Of a stretch of DNA of 32,191 nucleotides, positions 16,713 through 23,417 are shown one piece after another. Made by a program: the position numbers and the translations under genes. How positions within the stretch are numbered: position 1 is the first letter of the stretch; each line of letters starts with the position of its first letter. The notes beneath the pieces are model-generated. The model searched no databases. It worked only from the letters and a program-made list of their open reading frames with translations, and was not told the DNA's origin. This DNA is from Gammaproteobacteria bacterium bin55 (lineage in GTDB: Bacteria > Pseudomonadota > Gammaproteobacteria > Pseudomonadales > Azotimanducaceae): contig MPMU01000022.1 of the NCBI GenBank assembly GCA_002238665.1, forward strand, positions 1 to 32,191, read 5' to 3'.

Positions 16713-16729
16713 GAATAAGTCACTTATTC
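16713..16729. repeat. 17-bp palindrome between the ELM1 gene and the small exported gene
   Basis: GAATAAGT-C-ACTTATTC is a perfect inverted repeat, 22 bp upstream of the small minus-strand gene and 18 bp downstream of the ELM1 gene stop. It could be an operator or an RNA hairpin (7-bp stem, 3-nt loop). No T-tract follows on the minus strand, so an intrinsic terminator is not supported. Confidence 0.4.
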
Positions 16730-16747
16730 TACTTCTTGGCTAACGTT

Positions 16748-17656
16748 CTAAACCTCGTTTTCAACCAGCCGGTCCCAAACGACTTGTGCACATCGAGTAT
16801 TTTCCTGTCCAGCGGATGTGGAAACAGAACCATTGAGTATTGGTTCATCTTCGCTGAATCGGTGTACTGTCGCCGAAGTAACCAGTTGATCAATGGTCTT
16901 ACTGACTTTTGAAGGCTCTTTTGAGCTGGTTCCTTGAGTATCTATGACGCCTGTCGAGATTTGGTGTGCAAGACATTCATAGACCATCGAAACACTATCT
17001 GAGGTCACCCAGGCAAACTGAGATCTTGCCATTTCGGATTGAAGAAAGTCAGGTGAAACTTCCTGGCATGGGTGCTTAGAGCAATTTGGATAATCAGGTA
17101 GTGAAGAAAGCGTCGATTCCGGAGTTCGCCGCGAATCACAGAGCTTCCATTGGATACTGGGATTTTTGGACACAATTGTTCCAACTGCGGCGACAACCAC
17201 GGCATGGTCCCACTCGCTGTGTTTGCTCGGTCCGCCTAACAAGATCAATCCGAGATTCGAATCTTTATCCGCAACACTTACCGGGCACAAAGGCCCTTCG
17301 GTGTGGACTACATTACCGAAATTTCCAGTCGAGTCATGGGACGGGATTAGAAGCAAATTGAAGAACCAATTCGGTAGGCTAGGTCGCATGAGCAAAACGG
17401 ACTTACCTCCGAACGCCAATTTGCATCGAAGAATCGGGAGGTGTACATCGTGCCCTGCGCCGACTAGCAGGTGGGGTGGAAGTTTTTTATTAAGACTACG
17501 CAGTGTGTTTCTGCTAAATCGCAGATTTGGTGCGACTTCCTCGACTTGGACTGAATTACAGATCTGATGCAGTCCTTGAAGTAGACCTTCACTCTGTTTT
17601 TCGTGTCCAGCTTTTCCATCCACGAATTTCCAGATGTTTAGCTGTTCGATAGTCAA
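16748..17656 (-). CDS. ELM1/GtrOC1 family putative nucleotide-sugar-related protein
   Basis: The 302-residue protein belongs to the ELM1 (DUF1022, COG3660) family, named for a plant mitochondrial fission factor; bacterial members resemble GT-B glycosyltransferases and are often annotated as nucleoside-diphosphate-sugar epimerases or envelope-glycan enzymes, without biochemical proof. Visible hallmarks are WKFVDGKAGHEKQSEGLLQGL at the N terminus, LLVGAGHDVHLP, the LLGGPSKHSEWD segment, and WVTSDSVSMVYECLA, the family's most conserved block. No signal peptide is seen. The N-terminal start at 17656 has family-like context. It sits alone, with a 56-bp gap to the small exported gene downstream. 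Function in bacteria is uncertain. Confidence 0.82.
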   Translation of the reverse strand: MTIEQLNIWKFVDGKAGHEKQSEGLLQGLHQICNSVQVEEVAPNLRFSRNTLRSLNKKLPPHLLVGAGHDVHLPILRCKLAFGGKSVLLMRPSLPNWFFNLLLIPSHDSTGNFGNVVHTEGPLCPVSVADKDSNLGLILLGGPSKHSEWDHAVVVAAVGTIVSKNPSIQWKLCDSRRTPESTLSSLPDYPNCSKHPCQEVSPDFLQSEMARSQFAWVTSDSVSMVYECLAHQISTGVIDTQGTSSKEPSKVSKTIDQLVTSATVHRFSEDEPILNGSVSTSAGQENTRCAQVVWDRLVENEV

Positions 17657-17899
17657 TACTGTTCCATACTATATGTTTTAGATCAAATACTTACAGTACT
17701 TATCTAGAGTTGTTAGTCATCCGGGTTGAACCAGATTGACCTGAAATTACTGCCTTGAATTCTAATGACTTGCCACCTCAGTGAAACATTTGAAACAAAT
17801 TTCTTGCCCTTTCGGGTTTGGTCATTCCAAACGGACAGAATGAATCTGGAGGCGTTCTAACTTTTTAGCACATGCTAACGGCTCAGTGCTTATCAGTAC
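17657..17899. other. Intergenic region between the ELM1 gene and the zinc-ribbon gene
   Basis: No gene is seen in these 243 bp. They must hold the ELM1 promoter (minus strand) and the 3' end of the cysE-zinc-ribbon transcript. Small inverted repeats are present: GTTTGG-tcatt-CCAAAC (17816-17832), ATTTG-aaa-CAAAT (17788-17800) and TTAGCA-TG-TGCTAA (minus strand). None has a T-tract in the direction that would make a terminator for the minus-strand genes. Confidence 0.35.
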
Positions 17900-18115
17900 T
17901 CAACCCCTATCTATGAGTACCTTGGTTGAATTCTTTGTAAATACATGCTTGGCGATGATGTCGTAGACATGTCCGCAGTTGTCACAGTGGACTACAAAGA
18001 ACCAAGGTGAACCCGATTGACTTTCTTGATCGCTCCTAGTGGATACAAAATGCTCGATTCCTTGAACTCCACATTCTGGGCACTTAGGTTGTGCTGAATT
18101 GCTCTCGTCAATCAT
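17900..18115 (-). CDS. Small zinc-ribbon protein, coupled to cysE
   Basis: A 71-residue protein with two CxxC pairs, CPECG near the N terminus and CDNCGHVYDIIAKHVF in the middle, which together look like a zinc ribbon. Such domains bind zinc structurally and often mediate protein or nucleic-acid contacts; no specific function can be given. The ATG overlaps the cysE stop by one base (TAATG), so translation is probably coupled. No signal peptide. An alternative reading as a chance ORF is unlikely given the paired cysteines and the coupled start. Confidence 0.7.
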   Translation of the reverse strand: MIDESNSAQPKCPECGVQGIEHFVSTRSDQESQSGSPWFFVVHCDNCGHVYDIIAKHVFTKNSTKVLIDRG

Positions 18116-18951
18116 TATTTTGATTCGGTTCGAGATTGAGCCTGTTCAAGCCTCTGATCCATTTCTAGCGCTGGATTCGGAGCCGACGGGCGACCGACAA
18201 TGACCGCCGGGACTCCCGCCACAGTTACATGGTTGGGAACATCATTGAGTACAACACTACCAGCACCTACTTTAGCACCTTCACCTACCTCAATGTTTCC
18301 GATTATTTTCGCTCCTGCGCCAAGTAGTACGCCTTTTCGAATCTTCGGGTGACGGTCTCCTTGCTCTTTTCCTGTACCACCCAACGTTACAGAGTGAAGT
18401 ATCGACACATCATCCTCAATCACGGCTGTTTCGCCGACGACTATTCCAGTCGCATGATCAAGCATGACGCCATGGCCAATTTCTGCAGCGGGATGAATGT
18501 CGACACCGAGACCAATACTGATCTGACTTTGAAAAAACTGAGCTAAAGTATGGCGTCCTCGTTGCCACAACCAGTGGCTAATCCGATAGGCTTGGATTGC
18601 ATGAAAGCCTTTGAAAAATAGAAAAGGAGTCGTGTAATCCTTGCAAGCAGGATCTCTATCGAATATCGCTTGAATGTCTAGACTGGCGGAGAGCAAAATA
18701 TTTGGGTCGTCCGCAATAGCTTCACTTATGACATCGCGAATCAACATCGTAGGAATCATCGGATTGTCTAGTTTGCTCGCTAATCGAAAACTGACCGCAT
18801 GTCCAAACGAAACATGGTTCAAGATGGTTGCGTAGAAGTAACTCCCAAGAATCGGTTCTTCTTCGACTTTTTTAACAGCCTCTAGGCGCATGCGATCCCA
18901 AACTTCCTGATCGCTGGGAATAGTTTGCGCTACTGGGCTCAAAGATGTCAT
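18115..18951 (-). CDS. cysE: Serine O-acetyltransferase
   Basis: CysE acetylates L-serine with acetyl-CoA, the first step in cysteine synthesis. The 278-residue length matches the E. coli-type enzyme. The N-terminal helical domain (EVWDRMRLEAVKKVEEEPILGSYFY…NHVSFGHAVSFRLA) is followed by a left-handed beta-helix of hexapeptide repeats. Catalytic and substrate residues are conserved: D165-H166 in LDHATGIVVGET and H201 in GDRHPKIRKG. The end (AGVPAVIVGRPSA) carries the usual short tail that regulates and binds cysteine synthase. It leads a two-gene unit with the zinc-ribbon gene. Its leader, shared with the divergent nadK region, has two stem-loops. Confidence 0.95.
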   Translation of the reverse strand: MTSLSPVAQTIPSDQEVWDRMRLEAVKKVEEEPILGSYFYATILNHVSFGHAVSFRLASKLDNPMIPTMLIRDVISEAIADDPNILLSASLDIQAIFDRDPACKDYTTPFLFFKGFHAIQAYRISHWLWQRGRHTLAQFFQSQISIGLGVDIHPAAEIGHGVMLDHATGIVVGETAVIEDDVSILHSVTLGGTGKEQGDRHPKIRKGVLLGAGAKIIGNIEVGEGAKVGAGSVVLNDVPNHVTVAGVPAVIVGRPSAPNPALEMDQRLEQAQSRTESK

Positions 18952-18972
18952 AGGAGATAAGGTAAGTGTTTT

Positions 18973-19016
18973 CGTGAGTTGAACAATAAGCTCTCACGTA
19001 AAAAACCATTGGTTTT
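18973..19016. promoter_or_regulatory. Two stem-loops in the cysE/nadK divergent region
   Basis: Between cysE and nadK (124 bp) lie a perfect inverted repeat CGTGAG-N14-CTCACG (18973-18998) and AAAACC-ATT-GGTTTT (19002-19016). Read on the minus strand, toward cysE, the second hairpin ends in a run of six T, resembling a weak intrinsic terminator located in the cysE leader. This could mean attenuation, or the repeats could be operators. No known riboswitch was recognised. Confidence 0.35.
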
Positions 19017-19075
19017 GCGCTGAGAATAGGGAAGGAATGTTACAAATTAGAATGATTTGCTAGCCATCCCATTCA

Positions 19076-20008
19076 ATGAACCGAGTTTCTGCATCTCTGG
19101 TTCCACGTAGCAACTTTTTTATGACATCAATCCGTATCGGCATCATTGGTCGCGAAGGAAAACCGAGTATTCAAGATTCGTTAGATCGAATATACAACTT
19201 TCTGGTTTCGGAGTCTGTAGAAATACGCGTTGAGCGCGACACCGCAGATTTAATGTCTCAGAATCAAATCACGACGGTGACACGAGACGAGTTGACTACT
19301 TGTACCTATTTAGTCGTGGTAGGCGGTGATGGCAGTATTCTCGGAGTTGCTCGAGATTTCGCCGCGAACAAAATCCCAATCATCGGCGTAAACAGAGGAG
19401 GTTTAGGTTTTTTAGCTGATGTGTCTCCAGATGATATCGAGCAGGGTATGGCCAATGTGCTTCAGGGTGAGTACCGCCAAGAAGAACACTTCCTCCTGAA
19501 TCTCACAGTCATTCGAGATGGCGAGGTGATCGCCGAGAGTCCGGCCCTCAATGATGTTGTAGTGAGTTCCGGGAGTCTTTCCAAGATGATGGACTTTTCA
19601 CTCTATATCGATGACCAGTTTGTGTATTCTCAGTACTCAGATGGTCTGATTGTCGCTACGCCGACTGGATCGACCGCATACTCATTGTCAGCAGGTGGGC
19701 CGATTTTGCATCCTAGTCTCGACGCTGTCGCCATTGTGCCGATGTTTCCACACACATTGACGTCTCGACCGATTATGGTGCAAGGTTCATCAAAGATAAA
19801 GGTGGTGCCAGGCGTTGTAACAACGAATCCTCAAGTGAGCGCTGATTCGCAGGTGCAGTTCGATATTCTGCCAGGAGATGAAGTCACAATTAAGAAATAC
19901 AAAGATGTCATTCATCTAATTCATCCAACAACACACAGCTTCTATGAAGCATGCAGAAGCAAGCTGGACTGGGGTAGTCGACTAGGAAGAACCACGCGAA
20001 CGGAGTAA
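19076..20008 (+). CDS. nadK: NAD kinase
   Basis: NadK phosphorylates NAD+ to NADP+ and sets the cell's NADP pool. The GGDG motif (residues 83-86, VVVGGDGSILGVAR) and the substrate-binding LNDVVVSSG…DGLIVATPTGSTAYSLSAGGPILHP region are intact, as is GVNRGGLGFLAD. The tracked 310-residue form has an extra 15-residue N terminus; the ATG at 19121 (MTSIRIGIIGREGKPSI) gives a product of ~295 residues, the normal length, and is the better start. The 3' end overlaps the convergent mocA-like gene by 27 bp. No obvious operon partner. Confidence 0.94.
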   Translation: MNRVSASLVPRSNFFMTSIRIGIIGREGKPSIQDSLDRIYNFLVSESVEIRVERDTADLMSQNQITTVTRDELTTCTYLVVVGGDGSILGVARDFAANKIPIIGVNRGGLGFLADVSPDDIEQGMANVLQGEYRQEEHFLLNLTVIRDGEVIAESPALNDVVVSSGSLSKMMDFSLYIDDQFVYSQYSDGLIVATPTGSTAYSLSAGGPILHPSLDAVAIVPMFPHTLTSRPIMVQGSSKIKVVPGVVTTNPQVSADSQVQFDILPGDEVTIKKYKDVIHLIHPTTHSFYEACRSKLDWGSRLGRTTRTE

Positions 20009-20578
20009 TTCGTTTGCAGTAACAGCGTCTTGTTCGGTATCAATGTCCAAGCACACACCTGGGTCCTGGACATGTAACTTGCAAACTAATTGATGATCTC
20101 TTTTCACAATTTCTCGCGCACCTTGATCACCGGATAAGTTTGTCAATTCGATAAAGTAGGAGCTAGAAAAGGCAATTGGATTGCCTGGCTGGTTTTGGTA
20201 GAAGGGACGCACAATCCCAAAATCACCTTGCTCAATTCTGGTTTTGATTAATTTCAGTGTACTGATAGAGATACTGGGCATATCTACAAGCCCTACAACT
20301 GCCCAACTTGCTTCGCCGATTGCATGAATGCCGGCGGCGAGACTTCGCGACATTCCTTGATCTGTATCGTGTGCGACTACGACTTCGCAGTGATCTGCAA
20401 TTAACGCAGACACATTGTCATCTGGACGAATGACTACGACGACTCTCGAAAATTCTTCAGAGTAGAGTGAGGTTGTTTTTGAAAGTAGAGGAGTACCATC
20501 AACAAGCGATTTGCGTTTATCGCTACCAAATCGCGTTGATTTCCCAGCGCCAAGGAGAACCGCCGCGCCTTCTAACAT
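19982..20578 (-). CDS. mocA: MobA/MocA-like nucleotidyltransferase
   Basis: The 198-residue protein is a small NTP-transferase of the MocA type, which transfers CMP to molybdopterin to give the MCD cofactor of xanthine-dehydrogenase-family enzymes. The nucleotide-binding start AAVLLGAGKSTRFGSDKRKSL, the VGLVDMPSIS metal-site block and the later QPGNPIAFSSSYFIELTNLSGDQGARE block all fit. Twelve bases separate it from the upstream xdhC-family gene, and such pairs are common beside or away from molybdenum hydroxylases. MobA (GMP transfer) is a less likely reading because of the XdhC partner. The 3' end overlaps nadK antisense. Confidence 0.82.
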   Translation of the reverse strand: MLEGAAVLLGAGKSTRFGSDKRKSLVDGTPLLSKTTSLYSEEFSRVVVVIRPDDNVSALIADHCEVVVAHDTDQGMSRSLAAGIHAIGEASWAVVGLVDMPSISISTLKLIKTRIEQGDFGIVRPFYQNQPGNPIAFSSSYFIELTNLSGDQGAREIVKRDHQLVCKLHVQDPGVCLDIDTEQDAVTANELLRSRGSS

Positions 20579-20590
20579 CGATCGCTCGAT

Positions 20591-21598
20591 TCAGCTAACT
20601 GCTAAATCTCGCACCTGTGAGCTATCGGCTGATTCTTGAACGAAGGAGTTCTTTACTGAAATGATTTCTGCCAGGATTGCCATCGCAATCTCTGGAGGGG
20701 TTTTACTCCCGATGCTCAGTCCAATTGGTGCTCTCAGTCGATTCATCGCAATTTCTGTTATCCCTAATTGGGCCAATCTCTCACGACGTTTTGCAGAAGT
20801 TCTAGAAGAGCCCATTGCACCGATATAGAACGCGTCAGTTTCGAAAGCCTCAAGTAATCCCATATCGTCGATTCTAGGATCGTGGGTTAACGCGACGATA
20901 GCCGACTGATTATCGTGCGCATACTTCCGAATCGCATCATCGGGCATATCCTGAATTTTGGTTATATCCGAAATCTCAAAGGAGTCGAGTGCTTCCGCTC
21001 TCGGGTCACACACAGTGACATTGAATTCCAGAGTTTTGGCAAATTCAGCAACGTATTGGCCAACCATACCCGCGCCGATGATAAAAATTTGGTGAGTCGG
21101 ACCCAGAGTGTGAGTTAATAAACCGGCGTCATAGTCGAATGAGCATTCGATAGGAAGATCGGTTGGCGAGAGGGTAGTTTGTCCAGTTTGGAGGCTGAAC
21201 GTACGAACCAATAACTTGCGGGATTGGAGATATCGATGAATCTCCTCGAATTGCGCAACACACTCAGTGGTAGGAGAGAGAGGCTCCACTACGATGTCTA
21301 GGTGGCCGCCACACGGTAATCCAAACTTTTCAGCATCCTCGTCGGATTCTCCATAACGAAAGAACTGAGGACTTTGATTTGCTAGTTCGCCAGCGACCAG
21401 TTTTTCCAACAGATCTTCCTCCACGCAACCGCCGGAAAGAGATCCCACAATGTGTTGGTTAGAATCGCAAACCATCAGGGAACCCTCTGGCCGTGGAGAG
21501 GAACCGTATGTTGCGACTACGGTGCTCAACCAGCATTTATTCCCCTGACGTAGCCATTCAAAGGCTTTATTTAGGACACTGTGGTTGGCGCCTTGCAT
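20591..21598 (-). CDS. XdhC/CoxI family molybdenum-hydroxylase maturation protein
   Basis: XdhC-type proteins bind molybdenum cofactor, help its sulfuration and deliver it to xanthine dehydrogenase-like enzymes. The N-terminal XdhC_CoxI domain has VVATYGSSPRPEGSLMV and GSLSGGCVEEDLLEKL, the most typical family block. The C-terminal Rossmann domain starts IFIIGAGMVGQYVAEFAKTLEFNVTVCDPR, and YIGAMGSSRTSAKRRERLAQLG…RLRAPIGLSIGSKTPPEIAMAILAEII is diagnostic of XdhC_C. At 335 residues it is a normal two-domain form. It precedes the mocA-like gene. No molybdenum hydroxylase gene is in the window, so the target enzyme is unknown. Confidence 0.9.
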   Translation of the reverse strand: MQGANHSVLNKAFEWLRQGNKCWLSTVVATYGSSPRPEGSLMVCDSNQHIVGSLSGGCVEEDLLEKLVAGELANQSPQFFRYGESDEDAEKFGLPCGGHLDIVVEPLSPTTECVAQFEEIHRYLQSRKLLVRTFSLQTGQTTLSPTDLPIECSFDYDAGLLTHTLGPTHQIFIIGAGMVGQYVAEFAKTLEFNVTVCDPRAEALDSFEISDITKIQDMPDDAIRKYAHDNQSAIVALTHDPRIDDMGLLEAFETDAFYIGAMGSSRTSAKRRERLAQLGITEIAMNRLRAPIGLSIGSKTPPEIAMAILAEIISVKNSFVQESADSSQVRDLAVS

Positions 21599-21661
21599 AG
21601 CTGAAAAGACTAAGGAAGATTTCCAGCTATTTTAAATCCAACAGGCACCGGCGAAGCTCCT

Positions 21662-23410
21662 TTAGTTTGAATCGAATCCTGGTACTGTGAAATTTTCTTT
21701 AGGACGCAAGGCAGGGCGGAGTGATCGTAACACACGCTTCAGCTCGTCAGCATCAATCACGATGTCTTCCTCATTCGTGTTGTAAATCGATCTATTCAAA
21801 GCATCCAGAATGCGTTTACCGTCACTGTCATTTTCGAGCATACGAATGGCCTCGACACGGTTTATCGAGTACAGATCCTGTAGCCAATTCAGTATTTTCT
21901 TTTTCATTTCTGCGGGAGGCTGTCCCTTCAATCTAGGAAGCAAGTGACGTTCCAATTTTGACTTGCTTCGCGCTGCGGTTGCCTTGCTTAGAGTCTCCGA
22001 CTTACCAATTAGAGTCGTTATCGACAAAACAAGCACAAATATCAATACAAGACCTATTGCGATGAGCCAAGGAGGCAAATCCTCAAGTCTGAAAGGAGTG
22101 CGTATCAGTGAAGGTTCTGAATTGGCTGATCCTGTTGAATCGGTTGAATTGACGTTGTTCAAGAAGTCGCCACCAGTCTGAGAAGCGGCGGAATCTACTG
22201 ATGACGGGTCTGGATAAACGCGAAATGTTTCCGACGGTAAAACGGCTTCCTGAAGTTGATTTTTTTCGATATCCCACCACACGAACTTCTGTTCAGGCAA
22301 ACTCAGAATCCCACTTTCGGAAGGGATGAGCGTTGTGGTTAAGGTGAGTATGCCACATAGCTGTTTTTCACACAACACATTTTGTCGATCAGGCAAGTCC
22401 GTAAATATCTTGAACTGTTCGGGTACGTTTAATTGGAACTCAGGAAATGATTCTGAATATGCACCGACCGCCATTATCTTTACGTTCCATTTAAGTGCAT
22501 CACCAAGCTTGATATTCGTAAGGTCCGTCTGATCAAATTCCCGAGTCACACTCACATCTTTGGATGGGAACCAAGGTACGTCAGTTGGATACTCTGCAGG
22601 GATCGAGAGAACTTCAATGTACTGTTCCTCGGTGTGGAAGTTCAGCAATTGCCTACGGCGTGAGTTGGACGGATAAGCGCTAAGCAAAATGCGCTGACTG
22701 GGTATGACGACTTGGCCACTTTTTTCTGGAAAGATCGCGTAGCGATCACTCAGTAGGTTATATGTTCTACCGTCTCGTTGAACCACTGAGCTAGTGGCTT
22801 CAAGTATCGAGACCTCGATAGCATCGTCAAGGTCTGGGAAAACAGTCATAAACGAAGACAACTGAACACCAACCTGATAGTAGAACTTCCGATCTACATA
22901 AATAGCACTATTCACGTATCCGGATTTCGGACTGATTTCATACTCCATGAATGCCAGTTCAGAGCGTTCCTGTTTTGTAGTCGAATCGAGTGGCACCACA
23001 GTTAGTTTGAATGGCTCACTCGTGAATCCACTCCAAGTGAACGATGGAATCTGTATCTGTCCCGTGCGTTTAGGCGTTAGATTGAGCGATATAGATTGCC
23101 TAGCTGTAAATTTGCCATTGATGTACGTTGAAGAGAATCCAGTTTGTTGGGTACCAAGATAGAAATCGTCATTCAATACTGAAAAATCGGGATAGTTTGA
23201 TAGTTTGTCGGCGGTCGCCAGACTCAACTCAATCGTGACCGTTTCACCTTCAATGACTGTGTTCTCAGAAACTCCGCGAAATTGAACCTTCAGTTCAGCA
23301 GCGCTGGAAAAACAACACAAAGCAAGAATCGAAAAAAGAGCTAATAGCGCTTTTTGGCGTGTAATGCTGAAGCGATTCCGCCGGATCCTACTGTTTATGT
23401 AGCTAGTCAT
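21662..23410 (-). CDS. batD: BatD family protein
   Basis: BatD-like proteins belong to the Bacteroides aerotolerance (Bat) module and are thought to act in the envelope with VWA proteins; their molecular role is not settled. The 582-residue protein has a signal peptide or first membrane helix (ALLALFSILALCCFSSAAE), a long beta-rich periplasmic region (ENTVIEGETVTIELSLATAD, a typical BatD opening), and a C-terminal membrane helix (PPWLIAIGLVLIFVLVLSITTLIG) followed by a cytoplasmic tail. It is last in the moxR-bat operon, 7 bp after the batB-type gene. Confidence 0.88.
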   Translation of the reverse strand: MTSYINSRIRRNRFSITRQKALLALFSILALCCFSSAAELKVQFRGVSENTVIEGETVTIELSLATADKLSNYPDFSVLNDDFYLGTQQTGFSSTYINGKFTARQSISLNLTPKRTGQIQIPSFTWSGFTSEPFKLTVVPLDSTTKQERSELAFMEYEISPKSGYVNSAIYVDRKFYYQVGVQLSSFMTVFPDLDDAIEVSILEATSSVVQRDGRTYNLLSDRYAIFPEKSGQVVIPSQRILLSAYPSNSRRRQLLNFHTEEQYIEVLSIPAEYPTDVPWFPSKDVSVTREFDQTDLTNIKLGDALKWNVKIMAVGAYSESFPEFQLNVPEQFKIFTDLPDRQNVLCEKQLCGILTLTTTLIPSESGILSLPEQKFVWWDIEKNQLQEAVLPSETFRVYPDPSSVDSAASQTGGDFLNNVNSTDSTGSANSEPSLIRTPFRLEDLPPWLIAIGLVLIFVLVLSITTLIGKSETLSKATAARSKSKLERHLLPRLKGQPPAEMKKKILNWLQDLYSINRVEAIRMLENDSDGKRILDALNRSIYNTNEEDIVIDADELKRVLRSLRPALRPKENFTVPGFDSN

Positions 23411-23417
23411 TATTTAG

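Noticed and set aside
17166-17567. 133-residue plus-strand ORF
   Set aside because: Antisense to the ELM1-family gene, low-quality composition, no ribosome site and no family features.
17857-17880. TTAGCA-TG-TGCTAA hairpin as terminator of the cysE unit
   Set aside because: On the minus strand the hairpin is followed by A residues, not T, so it does not fit an intrinsic terminator in that direction.
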